A program made the translations under genes and the position numbers. From Mortierella alpina (Eukaryota; Mortierellomycota; Mortierellomycetes; Mortierellales; Mortierellaceae), in contig JANATF010000004.1 of the NCBI GenBank assembly GCA_029449245.1, positions 62,001 through 126,000 on the forward strand: a stretch of DNA of 64,000 bases, written 5' to 3'. The notes under the pieces are model-generated. The model did no database searches and was not told the origin of the DNA. It saw nothing but the letters and a program-made list of their open reading frames with translations. Positions within the stretch are counted from its first letter, which is position 1; each line of letters opens with the position of its first letter. Of this stretch, positions 29,950 through 41,001 are shown piece by piece.

Positions 29950-31370
29950 TCACGTCCTGGAGTTGGGGCGCGCATCAGGCTCGTGGTGGCGTCTCCTGGG
30001 CTCCGTACGATCGCCTGCCACCAAGAGTGGCTCTGTTTCGGCGGTATCGAACGCTCCATAGCCATGGCTCTTGGCGCGGAAGTGGTAATAGATGCACATC
30101 ACCAGCAGCGTGCCCTGGAGGCAGCCTGTCACGGCATACACGATCCAAGTTGTCCAGTTGGCGCCTGGTCGCAGAGCCAGAGACAATGTCAACAAGGCAG
30201 CTCCTGGTGTCTGCATCATCATCATAGGGATGCTGAGAGCCCCAACCGACTAGAGCAAATAAACACCATCAGGCGATTAATGAAAAGTCCAAGCTCCATT
30301 GGACTAGTTGTTTGCTGTTGCATTCATGACTCTTTCATAAAGACATACCTTGCGCCTGAATGTCCTGAGAATTTGAGGCACATACTGGATAGTGGCCAAA
30401 AGAACGCTGGTGATGCCCAAGAAGGTGGCCCAAGCCGATGTCCAGTGGTTTTCAGGACCCCCAACAAACTTTAGGAGGTAGATCGTGACCAGCAAGCACA
30501 CGACCAAGTGACCTCCCACGATATGGGCAATCCACATAGAGATAGTCCACTCCTCTGACCGGTCCGGCAGAAAAGAGCCGCGCGGAGCGCGTGCTAGTTC
30601 CAGAGCCTTCTTGTCCGCTGGGTAGTAAATGAGGTAGAGAATGAACCTAAGGTTTGGCGACGAGTGTCAGTCCACAATTTCACTCCAGATCCTAGGCGAC
30701 CAGCCCGAAACTGGGCGCTTCAAAAAATAGCAACCGCAGCACCTTACACAAGACTAAACATGACAAACTGGACACCCAATTGTGCGATGCCGAGTGTACT
30801 CTCCAGGCACGGACCAAGGCTCTATAAGGGGAGCATGAAAAAGGCAGCCAACAACGTCAGCGACCTTGGCGCAGGAGAACAGAAAAAGAAGGATCTGGTA
30901 TTCCTCGTTAATTTGAAGTGTGTTCAGTGCGCTTGTGGGAGGGAAGACTTACAAGGACTTTGCAGCATAAAATGACTCTCCACTGTAGGATAATGATGTT
31001 GAGGAAGGTGGAGCTGGCAGAGATGCAGCCCAGAAGCAGGAACCAAGGACTGATGCCTTCGCTAGTGCCCTTGTGAATAATGCGAAAGTGCTATGAGGCA
31101 GGCAAGTAATTGTCGTGTCAGCGAATGCAGTGCTCAGCAAGACGACAGAATTGGCTCATTCTGCCGACAGCATTGAGTGAAAAAAGAATTCGGTCAAGGC
31201 AGTACCTGAGGCAAGTACGAGACGACCATGCCAACGAGAATGAACAATGAGAGAGCCAGCTCAAGGTCGCTGTGGTTTGCTATGCACTCTCCTGGCTGAG
31301 GCTGGTGCGGTGCACCTGGTGCAGGCGGTGGAGTATGAGCTCCACCAAAGGAGAGTGGAGAGAGCCACAT
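29950..31370 (-). CDS. PQ-loop repeat membrane protein
   Basis: Five exons: 31206-31370, 30953-31090, 30748-30821, 30349-30646, 29950-30249, giving 324 aa with about seven spans. Both PQ-loop signatures are visible: SYLPQ at about 51-55, followed by HFRIIHKGTSEGISPWFLLLG, and QYVPQILRTFRRKSVGALSIP near residue 200-225. The first PQ-loop is split by an intron right after the Gln codon, and the second after the RRK. The family (KDELR/cystinosin/SWEET superfamily, fungal Ypq- and Stm1-like proteins) exports basic amino acids or other small solutes from vacuoles or lysosomes, or acts as membrane receptors. Which subgroup this belongs to cannot be settled by eye. Start 31370 (MWLSPLSFGG) is the first ATG; the same frame stays open upstream through a 9-bp repeat array. 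Confidence 0.85.
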
Positions 31371-31379
31371 GGCAAGAGG

Positions 31380-31442
31380 GCTACAAAGGCTACAAAGGCT
31401 ACAAAGGCTACAAAGGCTACAGGGGCTACAGGGGCTATAAGG
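31380..31442. repeat. 9-bp minisatellite, seven units
   Basis: Seven head-to-tail 9-mers, gctacaaag x4, gctacaggg x2 and gctataagg, immediately upstream of the PQ-loop start codon (10 bp away), so in its 5' leader. The length is a multiple of three and the minus-strand frame stays open through it (Cys-Ser-Leu repeats), so it could be read if translation began upstream at a non-ATG codon. Confidence 0.9.
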
Positions 31443-31958
31443 ATGAAGGCAAGTGAGAGAGCGTGGGTACGGTGCCAAGGATTGTGTCTGCAAGAGTCCA
31501 ACGATAACAAGGCGAGGAGAGGGGCGAGGTGCACGGGGACAAAGACTTGTGCAGACGTGGAGTGCCAGAGTTGAAGCGTGTAAATCACGTGCCTACTCTT
31601 GCACCGCGTAGGAGTGACGTGTCATCGCGTGGAAAAGGCATGCTCTCGTGTAAAGGTCGCCTTGCCCTGGCAAGATTATGATTGTCTTTATTTCCTATCC
31701 TCCACTCCTCCTTGCTCTACCCGCCGTACATCCCTCAGTCCCCCACGACGATCTCATCCTGATCTCCCTGACTCCTTGGCCCTGGTGCTTGACCCCCTTT
31801 GCCCGCCCCTCCAGCAACCCCGCTTCGGGATTGTTTATCATCCAGCACGTCCACATCTATTATTTATTTTTTCTAATCTAATCCTCCAAGCAATCTCTGA
31901 ATCCAGAACGCCTCCCGCCAGTCACGTCGACTCAACCATCCCCAAAAACGAGCTCAGC
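31443..31958. promoter_or_regulatory. Divergent promoter of PQ-loop and DSN1 genes
   Basis: About 520 bp (588 bp start to start) between the divergent genes. The DSN1-proximal half is C/T-rich. A frame runs in-phase into DSN1 from 31599, but its sequence has leader character and the first good start is 31959. Confidence 0.4.
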
Positions 31959-34017
31959 ATGCCACCGAGGCAGACCAGCAAGTCCGCCGGCACCGTACGC
32001 GCTGCCAGGAAGAGGAAGAATGCAGATCGAAGCGACGAGGAGGACGACGACTTTGCATATACCCACCAGCAGCAGCGACCACTCCCGCAACGCGCTACAA
32101 AAGCCAACCCAGCGCGCTCTACCCGTCAACAGCAACAGCAACAGCAGACTGTCCCCTCGCTCTCCTCCTCGGATAGCCCTTCACCCACAGCACCTATGAA
32201 CATGGGCGCGCGAGACCATGACGACTGGAAGCCTGAAGTGTCAGAAAAGGTATGCCCACACGGCACGGTCATCATTCAATTTCTGAAGGTTCATAAGCGG
32301 AATTTTGTTTGCCTCTGACGCATGAGCTTTTCACAAACCCTTTATAGAAGAGAGCAAAGAGATGTAAGCCCATGGACGGAGCAGGAAGCAAAAAAAGCCA
32401 ATGAAAATATTGCCGCGATGGTATTAACCTTCTCGGTGTTACCTTTTTTTTTCTAGTCACGGAAGAAGATAGAGGATTCGTGTTTACCAGGAAAAAGGTA
32501 GCAGCAACTGGAGCGAAACGAGTGGATACAGCATATCATGCTACAGACACGAGGAATGCGACCCTCGGTGCACAGTCAACACCGCAAAGGATACAGTCGC
32601 GTAATGCACTCCTCGATGATCATGTGCCAACTGCACATGCCACTCGCGCTACGAGCGGAGCCCGTCGTCAGCAGCAGCGTCGCCAGCGTCAGCAAACTCC
32701 TGAGAATACCACGGAAGCAATAATTGAGATACCCATGAGGGAGACGCCAATGATCCAAAAGAACAAAGACCTGAGGTCAGGAAGCCGTCGGTCAAGCTTC
32801 ACCATGAGAGGAAAAAGAGCTTCCTCCATTGGCAATGGATGTACTGGTCGGTGCCACAATCTGTATACTTTATCTGCAATACACCCGGTGCCTTGTGTTG
32901 CTTACCATTCTTCATCTTCCCTCGCCCCTCTTTTTTTTCAACGAAACAGCGATGCCTCATCCTTCCGTCGAACCAAAGAGCTTCTTCCGGCACATTTCAG
33001 CAGAGGATCCACCGCCCATCCGGATGAGGCAGCTAATGGCCTGGTGTGCACGGAAATGTATCGATACGCAAAAGGGCAGATCCCAAACAGCTCTCAAGGT
33101 CGCAAAGCAGATTGAGGAAGATGCTCTAGCGATGCTTGTTGCAAATGAGTTCAACATCTCATGGTACAGCCGGCCTCTGGACACTGAACCAATCAGGACG
33201 GCACCCAAAAAGCCTCATCAGCAGAACGTGGAAAACCAGCGCAAGCTAAAAGAGTGCGAGGCGCAGATTGCGAAACTCCGGAAAGAGGACGAAGAGTGGA
33301 CAAGTGTCATTAGCTCGTTCAACACCTTTCACGCCTCCTTACTGGACAATGGACCCAAGCTGCCGCCTGGCGATGACCCTGTTTTCATGCCAGACACCTT
33401 TACAGACGAGGTAGAGCTTGAGTTGTTGACCGAGGAAGAACGAGGCCTTTGGGAGAAGCACTGTGCCCATAGTGACTCTGCCACCTCTGTAGCACGAGTG
33501 CCTCAGAGTCCCAAAAAGTCGATCAAGGAGAGCAACCAGTGGATGCTTGAGATGATGAGCACTCTCGAGAAGGAGGTAATCTATCATATTCCGTGAATGA
33601 TGCATACGAGGCAAAATCTCTCCCAAATGAGTAGCGACTGGTCAGTGTGACATGAAGAACTAACCCGCGATGAAACTATACGACGGCACTCTTTCTTTTG
33701 CCATGGTTCTGTCGACACAGGTGGACAGCCTTCAAGATACCCTATTCGCGGCCTCAAGCTTGGACAAGGTTGCCAAACGATACACGGATGAGATTTTGGA
33801 GCAGATCGCAGTGGCTCTGGATGATAGGCAACGGCCACCAACACTCGAGACTATATTCCTCCCTGCCGCCGCACCGCCATTACCAACATCATCATCATTA
33901 TCATCAACGTCTGTAGCTGCTGCAACCACATTGCCAGCATCCATAGCACCCGTGTCAGAAGCCAGTGTTGAAGATCCCCGAGATATTCTACGCGCCTTAT
34001 CAAGGCTTAGTATATGA
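31959..34017 (+). CDS. DSN1: Kinetochore MIS12-complex subunit DSN1/Mis13
   Basis: Five exons: 31959-32249, 32348-32363 (only 16 nt), 32457-32840, 32950-33575, 33721-34017, giving 537 aa. The family core is clear: EEDRGFVFTRKK, then RSSFTMRGKRASSIGNG, then MPHPSVEPKSFFRHISAEDPPPIRMRQLMAWCARKCID, a Dsn1/Mis13 signature. It is followed by two long coiled-coil segments (QRKLKECEAQIAKLRKEDEEW; SLQDTLFAASSLDKVAKRYTDEIL). Dsn1 is a structural subunit of the outer-kinetochore MIS12 complex linking CENP-C to NDC80; the basic Ser-rich RRSSFTMRGKR stretch corresponds to the Aurora B target region. The N-terminus is Gln/Ser-rich. The donor after the RASSIGNG exon could be at 32841 (gtactg) or at 32847, both in the same phase. 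Introns are 93-145 nt. Confidence 0.85.
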
Positions 34018-34692
34018 GGAGCGCGTTTAGAATAAAAAAAACCCCCCCGTCGTTAGAAAACACATGTGCAAATCAAGGCATCGTCATACCCGTAACGAGG
34101 TTCTCTTTGGTACATGACTCGCGTCAATGCGCTGCTCATTTCGCTCGCACACCGAGCAATATCTCCTGAAGTATCCGAGCGATCGGCAGCCTATTTCGCT
34201 GTCAATCATGAGCGACGATCATTTCAAAGTTTTTGCGGTTGCAGTTGCATAGGAGAGACACTCTACCTCCGGAAAGAGTCCACTTTGATTCTTGTGCAGT
34301 TGTATCGGCTGTTATTGCTTGCGTGTTATTGGCCAACGATAGCCTATGCTCGCTCTTGCGGTGAGATGGATCTTCCTGGCGAGTCTCGTCCTCCACTGGC
34401 ACGTCCTCCACTCGCCACGGCAGGACCGTCACGGATGCTCGACTGCACACCTCATTAGTAGAAGAGCTATCCATCCATAGTCCCACGGAAATGATGGTAT
34501 TCAACGCTCGCTCGCTCCTGTTTTTTTTTTTTTTTTTTGTTCTGATTTTATTTTCCAAACGAATGAGATGATGGCTGGTTCTTCCACTTCCACATATCCA
34601 CTGCACTGCCTGTCCTTCTGCCCCAAGACTCTGATTAAACTGCTTTTCCGGTTCCTGTGAGAACCCTCGATCCTTCCTTCCTTCCTTCCAAG
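34018..34692. other. Convergent spacer between DSN1 and VTC1
   Basis: About 675 bp of 3' flanks. Possible polyadenylation signals are aataaaaaaaa at 34030 (DSN1 side) and a poly-T run at about 34520-34539, which reads as poly-A on the VTC1 strand. No gene is supported. Confidence 0.4.
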
Positions 34693-35109
34693 TTAATTGC
34701 CAGAGATATCACTGAACCGAAGTCCAAAGTTGATCAAGATGGCAGCCAGAATAAAGACGCACAGAACCGTGGGTCCGAACCGGTCATCATAAGGTCCAGG
34801 CAACCGCTTCCTGATCCTGTCAGCTCTCCAGTGGAAAGTAGCCAATGCATAGATCATGACGACCATGGCCACGAACGTAAACACGCCTGCAGAGATGCGT
34901 CCGATCCTGTCACCAAAGTTAAGAAGACCAATAGCCAGCGATCCCAACAGGACTGTAAAGTTGAGCCAAGACAGGAACGTGCGCTCGTTGGCAAAGAACA
35001 CCTTGGGCTCAACGCGCACGGGGAGAGCAATACGCTTGCCGGGAGTGGTCTGCAGAAGCGGTTGTGCCGACGACGTAGGCATCGTTGTGGTATGAATGTG
35101 TCCTGACAT
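34693..35109 (-). CDS. VTC1: Vacuolar transporter chaperone subunit Vtc1
   Basis: An intronless 138-aa protein (yeast Vtc1 129). It consists of a short N-terminal tail, then [21 protein letters not shown], the strongly conserved start of the VTC1 (DUF202) membrane domain, and three spans ([49 protein letters not shown]). The ERTFLSWL and RxDxIRxR-like ([10 protein letters not shown]) elements match the polyphosphate channel lining. Vtc1 with Vtc4 forms the VTC complex, which synthesises inorganic polyphosphate from ATP and moves it into the vacuole. Frame upstream of 35109 is open, but the first ATG fits family length. No sign of a fused SPX domain, so it is a stand-alone Vtc1. Confidence 0.93.
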   Translation of the reverse strand: MSGHIHTTTMPTSSAQPLLQTTPGKRIALPVRVEPKVFFANERTFLSWLNFTVLLGSLAIGLLNFGDRIGRISAGVFTFVAMVVMIYALATFHWRADRIRKRLPGPYDDRFGPTVLCVFILAAILINFGLRFSDISGN

Positions 35110-36505
35110 GGTTTTCGTTAAAATGCTTGGTTTGAAAATCCAGAGAGAGAGAAAAGAGAGAAACGCGGGGAGGGAGGATGAGGTGAATTGCAAAGAGGGG
35201 GACGGACACTGGGTGGTTGGTTTCGGTTTCGACTCGCTTCAACTAGCTGTGGGAAAGAATGAGAAACGAAGATGAGTACTTTCCTATGCAGCACCGTGAT
35301 GACTCTTTGTTTTCGGATCGAGTCAATTGATGGTCCTTTTTTGCAGGTGAAGAGCCAACAGGTCTGCTAGGAAGAAAAACTCCTTGGATGTTGGATGCAG
35401 GCCAGTGCCGATGACCTACCGCAAGCGACGATGGATATGAAGAGGCAAGACGAGAGACGGAAGAGAGCGAGCAAGGAGAGATGGATCAATCAACCAGGAA
35501 GCAAGAATGGGACGAGGGCAAAGGAGACAGAGAGAGACAGAGCGAGAGAGGGAGAGGGAGAGAAAAAAAAAGGAAGCGACCGATAGAGAAAGAAAAAAGA
35601 CAAAGTCGGATGTGGCGCTGGGTTCAAACCCAAGGACACTCGCACACAAAGAGCGTTTTTCTTGTGCCCACTGTACTCTGCACTGCATATCAAGGAGATC
35701 CTGGCTCCCTTTCCCTCTTTCTCTCCTTCTCTCTTTCTCTGTCCATCACTGCTATCGCCTCCCTTCATCGACCCCACCCTGTACCTAATCCTCTAGACTC
35801 TCTCGCCCTGAGAACAGGAGTGCCTCTCAATTGGCGCCAGCTGCCATGGACGCGAGTGTAGTACGGAGCTGGCAAGCTGGCCTCAGCTGAAATAAAATTC
35901 AACCATAATCCAGGAAGCCCCGCTGGAGACGCGCGCACGTTCCGGGGGAAAAGATTTTGACTGGCCGTCAGCTCTGCAAGCGGCCATACCGAGCGGACAT
36001 CGACAACTGATCTTATCCATGGGCCTGCATGGAGGACTGATTTTCCTATGCCAGTGGACAAACAGCGAGTGCGCCCCGGATCTGGTTCCATTGGCTGCAT
36101 TGGCAACTTGGTTGGCCAGTGCATATCACCGTTTCTCCTTCCTTCCTTCCAGCACAGAGATTTAACATGGTTTATTATGAATTCGGTAATGAGAGAGCAG
36201 ACAGAGCAGAGAGAGAGAGAGAGAGAGAGAGATGTACGTCTATGTATGCAAGAGAGGACAGAGATATATAGATATCTGTCATCTTGTCAATATTCTTACA
36301 AAGAAATGGAAAGGTAGGAGAGAACACATAAAAAGAGGCAGCCAACAGAACAAAAGCGAGCAAACAAGAGAAAAACAGGACGGACAAACACACGCTGTAG
36401 GTCTCCCGTCCTCTTTCCACCTTGCTTCCTTTCCCTTGCTTCACGCCTCTGATAAAGCTCTACTTTTTGGCCAGTTTCTTTTTTTTTTATCGGTGACATG
36501 CCGAT
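35110..36505. other. Gene-free spacer with GA-rich repeats
   Basis: About 1.4 kb. From 35500 to 35600 it is strongly purine-rich (gagagacagagc units), with a matching pyrimidine-rich stretch at 35700-35750, and there is a (GA)n tract at 36207-36232. Overlapping low-complexity frames on both strands result from these tracts. No protein family was seen. Confidence 0.5.
36207..36232. repeat. (GA)n dinucleotide tract
   Basis: About 13 uninterrupted GA units between the VTC1 and COX4 genes. Confidence 0.9.
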
Positions 36506-37549
36506 TTAGTGGTGGTGACCGTCCTTTCCGATGCCGGGGAAGTTCTCATCGGCCTCGTAAGCAGACCACTTGTACACGTTACCGCACTGGTCGCAGCGGT
36601 CAAAGTCGTGGGTCTGGTCAATGACCAACCAGTTGGTCTCGTGCGTCTCGCCGGGAACACCTAGATAGGCCAAAAAGACCTGTAAGTGATCCAATCCAGC
36701 TGAACTTGAACATGCATATACAATCAAAGGTTTTTAAGAAAGGTGACATACCGGTGCATCCGACGTAACGGACGGGATCGCGGGAGCGGATGATGGTGGG
36801 GTTGGTCTTGGTACCACGGACGTTGACCTCAAGGGGTGCGAGATCGAAGATATCCTTGCCCTGCATCTTTCCGAGCAACTCTGCACGCTCCAAACCAGTC
36901 GACTGGTCCAAATCAGTGGGGATGGCACCAGGGGCGGCACCGGGACCCTGCTTGACCTTGACCTCGCCGTGTCCGCCTAAAGAAATTGCCGTCAATTTAG
37001 ACGCGTTAGACATATGACCTGTGTTCATACTCTCGATGCTTAGCCGGCCAGCGCTCCCCCTCTCCTTATTCCGAAATCGATGCCAGCCTGTCCTTGTCAA
37101 GCCAAGCGCTCTTGGTGTGAATATCCCATTATGTGCCATGTTGTGTTGTTTTTTGTCTCAGTCGATATATCAGACTTGCCGCCTAAAAATTCCGAACAGA
37201 GTTCCTGCCCGCTTCCGCGAGCCTGATTTCCTTGTCATCCATGTGAAAAGTGGCATTCCTCTGGTGGGCGCTAAAGCAGATGAACAAAATCGCGCCATGC
37301 TCCGCATTGAACTCCGTGTTCACAAATGCAACCACAGCGCTGACTTTGCTTGCTGAAGAAGGAACCAAAATGAAGCAGGTCCTGATCTGATCTTCCTTTG
37401 GTCAGCCCTTTCTCCCCTGAGTTGACATTCACGACTAAGAGGTACGCACCGAAACGAGCAGCGCAGGCAGAGAAGCGGGCCACCTGGGTAGGGGCAGGGC
37501 GCATAGCGCGGGCGAGAGGGGCGCGGAGGGAGCGAAGAGCAATGGACAT
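36506..37549 (-). CDS. COX4: Cytochrome c oxidase subunit COX4 (mammalian Vb type)
   Basis: Three exons: 37450-37549, 36752-36976, 36506-36660, giving 159 aa (yeast Cox4 155). The presequence MSIALRSLRAPLARAMRP is Arg-rich and acid-free, for mitochondrial import. The mature part has GPGAAPGAIPTDLDQSTGLERAELL, then DIFDLAPLEVNVRGTKTNPTIIRS, and the zinc site of the family: Cys in RYVGCTG, His in GETHETNW and the CxxC of DRCDQCGNVYKW. The zinc ligand set looks complete. This nuclear-encoded subunit binds the matrix face of complex IV and is needed for its assembly. The first intron (473 nt) falls close to the presequence/mature boundary, an arrangement often seen in nuclear genes for mitochondrial proteins. 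Junctions are GT-AG, both phase 1. Confidence 0.95.
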
Positions 37550-38519
37550 TGTGATTTGGATGTGTAATAGGTGATGATGCTTTTTCTGACCAAGAAAACA
37601 AAAATATAGGAATCCGAGCCAACAGCCAACGGTGACGTAATCGCGTTGGGGTTGATCCATCCAACTTCGCGTTCATTTCACTACATCCCTTCGTTACAGG
37701 GTCACGGATTCCTTCCTCAAGCCAGCCATGCGAAAAGCACTTTGTCGACCTAAAGCTAGTATCCTCCAGCTTAGGCGTGCTTAACGGTACGATAACCATT
37801 CTGTCAGAGTGACCACCGTCTCAGTAGCCCAATATGCTTAGAGAGGTCAAAGGAGCAAAAGGCCAAAGACAACTGCTCAGGGCACTATTCTCTTTTATCA
37901 TCGCACTACAATAGCAGAGATGCAGCGCTCGGGTCGACGATAAAGATGGGCAGGGGTGTTTTTGAAGAAAACTTTGCCTAAACGCCACCTCCATCGAGAT
38001 GTCATGGCAAGGAGCAGCAAGGAGAAATTATATTCAAGGACATCTAGTGCACCAGAAGCAGCCCGAAGACCTGCAGCCAACAGACAATCACCGCGCCGTA
38101 CACTGGACTCAGGGCGATGCAAACACTGGCACGACTATCAGCACCGGCAGTGCAGTGGAAGACGTAAGATATGTCAGTATCATGGTTATACTGCGTCCGC
38201 AAGCACACCCCAGATGATGGGGGCCTCATAAACATCAGCATATCAGTCAGCGCAGCAGATGTCTGTAGTGTGATGGGACCGAGTTCGATTATATTTGTAC
38301 AGGCGATAGGGTGATGACTAGCTGAGTGAGCGATTAAGGGAATGACTATATAGTGTATAAGAGGAAGATCCAAAATAAAGAACGATTGAAAATGAAAAGC
38401 GGAAAGATGAAGCAATGTGAGATAGAAATAATCCGCGAGGAAAAAAACATGCCGAGCGTGAAAGAACGAAGGCCTGCTTCCTTGAAAAAGCAAGGCCATT
38501 GCCGTGTTGTGGGAGGGAT
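37550..38519. other. Spacer between COX4 and the membrane-GT gene
   Basis: About 970 bp holding the COX4 promoter and the 3' flank of the next minus-strand gene. Frames here (37956-38231 plus, 38044-38559 minus) overlap one another and lack family character. Confidence 0.4.
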
Positions 38520-41001
38520 TTAGAGGGTATGTACATTTGGCCGGCCGTTCTACAACCACAAGGAAGATGGGAAAAACAACATGAGTACGACTGATTCATC
38601 ATTACGGTTCAAAAAGCTATTCAAGCCGGAACAGCGGAGTCAATGGACTTACAAAGGGCTGCCTCCACCCACACTGGAACTGATTCTTGTCGTAGCCATC
38701 GCCGCTTGTCGACGAGTTGTATCCGAGATGTTTCTGCAGCAGAGTCCTACTCGTGACCATGGTTCCAGCACAGCTGGAGCAGAATTCATGCTTGCCCATC
38801 AAGCAATCCTGAAGGCTGATATCCGGTGGAGGTGCCCGCAATCCCTGCGCAGCCATTTGCATGTCGCCCTCCAGAATAAACGACGCTGTCAACGCAACAG
38901 ACCTCTTAAAGATCAAGCCGCTGCCGCCAGTGCCAACAAAGACACCGCAGTGTTCTTGCACTTTTTCGTTTGCGAGGTAGAGTGTGTTGAGCATCTCCTG
39001 CCATCCGCCTTCACAGAACGGAAAGTCATCCTCCATGACGCCCAGGTACACGGTATCCTCGGAGGTGCCGATCTTGCGCATGGCACTGACCAGATGCTTG
39101 CGCTGGTTCTTTTCTGTGCCACTCTCCCGGATCCATTTGACATGCTTACGAGCCTTGGGGATGGTGTCAAAGTAGGCTTTGGCGTCGTCGTATCCTGGAA
39201 AGTCGGTGAAATGTGTGTAGACGACAATCTGGATCCTGGAGTAGAGCGGGTCCACCTCCTCATCTGGAAAGTTGGCCAGATAAGACGACAGCGTTTCTTT
39301 GATGTAGGTCGTTCCACGTTTCCTGGGGGCAGTCATCAGGACCAACGTCAAGAGATAAGGCGTTTGTGGCTCTACGCTGTTGTTGAGCACGCTGTTGGGC
39401 ACATCTGGCCTGAAGGTGTGCAGTTGATTGGCGCCAATGAGAACCAGAAGCGCAAGGAGGATAGTTGGAAGGACGTAGGCAAGCGCCATCCAGCCCGAGG
39501 GTCCTGACTTTCGTTCCCTGAACATAGCCACGTCGCTGGTCATGGTCGTGTCCGAAAAGGCTTCGTCCTCTTCCAGCATGGCCTCAAACACCTCGGTCTC
39601 CCAGAGCTGTTTCTCAAAGGCTGATGTCTTGACTTTTCCTCCCCACCGTCCCAATCTGCGCTGGAACGAAATCAGAAGTGCTGCAAAGATGCCGACAATC
39701 ATGCCTGCGCCAGCCCACCAGACAATAGTCTTGGGAGCCGCATTGATCAGACAAAGAACCAGCTGGATGTGTGTCCTTCGCAGGTTCCAGAACGATGCCG
39801 ATCTCTCATTTGAGAAAGAAAAGAGCGACTGCACTGCCAGCAATGCGAATAGGTATGGTGAGAGACCTAATCATAGATGAGGCAGGTATTAATAGCATAT
39901 TCAATTGATTACTTCACACTGCAGCATGCTCGCACCCTCTCCTTCCGCAGTAGCGAGATCGGCCTGTTTGCACCCTGCAAAATGTTTGCCTCCGTTTTAA
40001 CAGTTTGCCCCTGAGTTGTAAAAAGGATATCCATTGTCTAGGCGTCCTTTTGTTTGCTCGAAACAATGTGTCTGTGTTGACATGTGGCGAATGACGCTGG
40101 TTGATCTGGTCTAGTCTTCCCAGGAATAGCAGATCCCATGTCTCTCGAAGCCCACAGTGGCCATAAATAGCTTACCCAGGTTGCACTCGAACATCGAATC
40201 ACTGAAGAACAGTTCGGGGATGTGCCAACCGGTGGCTCGGGAGAAGACGAAACCCATGAACTGGCGCAGGAACATGGTCAGGCCTAGTATGGACAGAAAG
40301 AGGTTACGGAATATCCTGGCTCCATCGCCGTTGAAGATGCCAGTCAAGTGATCCTCGAAAAGTGAGAGAGACAGGAGGTTGGAGGTTGCAAGAAAGAGAG
40401 ACGACCCAAGGCGGACCTGGGCAGCTTCCAGAAGGGAGGGCGTGAGAGGGACGATGAAGGGAGAGGCTAGAAGGGAGACGAATTCTTTGGAAAAGAGGAC
40501 ATGGGTCGGTGCTGTGCAGTGTTCTGGAAAGTTGCCGCCGAGCGCAACGATCGACATGATGATGGTCAGGACAAGGACTGTCCGAGTAACGGGCTGTGAA
40601 AGAAGCTCTAGTGTGGAGATGCTTGGGCTCTGGGGAGCCGTGTTTGGAAAGTAGGATGAGGTCGTGGAGGACGGCTGGCTGCCGGGGGTTCCTACGGCGA
40701 TGACGGTGCTGATGGGCGGTGTAGGCGGTGCTGACGAGGAGAAGGTCTTTAGCTGGAACGCAGTGGGGGACTGCGGAGGCGTCAGACTTCCAGTCATGAC
40801 CCCAGAGCTCAAGGCTGGCGACCCGGGCCGTGAACCAGGGGCGGAGGATATAGACGAGGCATAAGAGGAGTAAGTTGGGGTGGAGGAGTGAGGAGCGAGG
40901 TGCTGTGCGGAGAGGGATGCCTGGATTTGCTGGCTCATGAGGGCTCTATGCTGCGCGAGCACGGAAGAGGACGAGGATGGCGAGGAGGAGGGAGCGACCA
41001 T
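38520..41001 (-). CDS. Polytopic membrane domain fused to a glycosyltransferase
   Basis: Exons 40176-41001, 38653-39866, 38520-38549, giving 689 aa. Residues 1-140 are Ser/Pro-rich and disordered. Residues about 140-340 hold several spans (ASPFIVPLTPSLLEAAQVRLG; NLFLSILGLTMFLRQFMGF; SPYLFALLAVQSLFSF; TIVWWAGAGMIVGIFAALL), in a layout reminiscent of rhomboid-like pseudoproteases, without a visible catalytic Ser/His pair. A further span lies at about 400-420, then a GT domain from about 444 with LLTLVLMTAPRK, MEDDF (553-557), GVFVGTGGSGLIFKRS, QDCLMG, LGYNSST and QCGWRQPFNG. This resembles fungal MGAT4/PGAP4-like transferases acting in the secretory pathway. The fusion rests on the 309-nt intron joining two membrane segments in phase (NLG|LSPY). 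Alternatively the GT could start alone at Met390 as a type II protein. The final 30-nt exon completes the conserved NGxPNV ending. Confidence 0.65.

Noticed and set aside
31380-31442. CRISPR-like array
   Set aside because: Units are 9 bp with no spacers and lie in a eukaryotic gene leader; it is a minisatellite.
32480-33115. Independent 211-codon frame starting at the Val codon before FTRKK
   Set aside because: It is the middle of DSN1 exon 3 read through a retained intron; the spliced form continues into the conserved Mis13 core.
35620-35640. T-arm-like GGGTTCAAACCC resembling a tRNA box B
   Set aside because: The upstream 50 bp is GA-rich and gives no acceptor, D-arm or anticodon stem.
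40111-40175. Unspliced end of the membrane-domain frame (KLFMATVGFERHGICYSWED) as a true C-terminus
   Set aside because: It starts at a consensus gtaagc donor, and joining to the next exon continues a membrane segment in phase. Kept as the alternative if the fusion is disproved.
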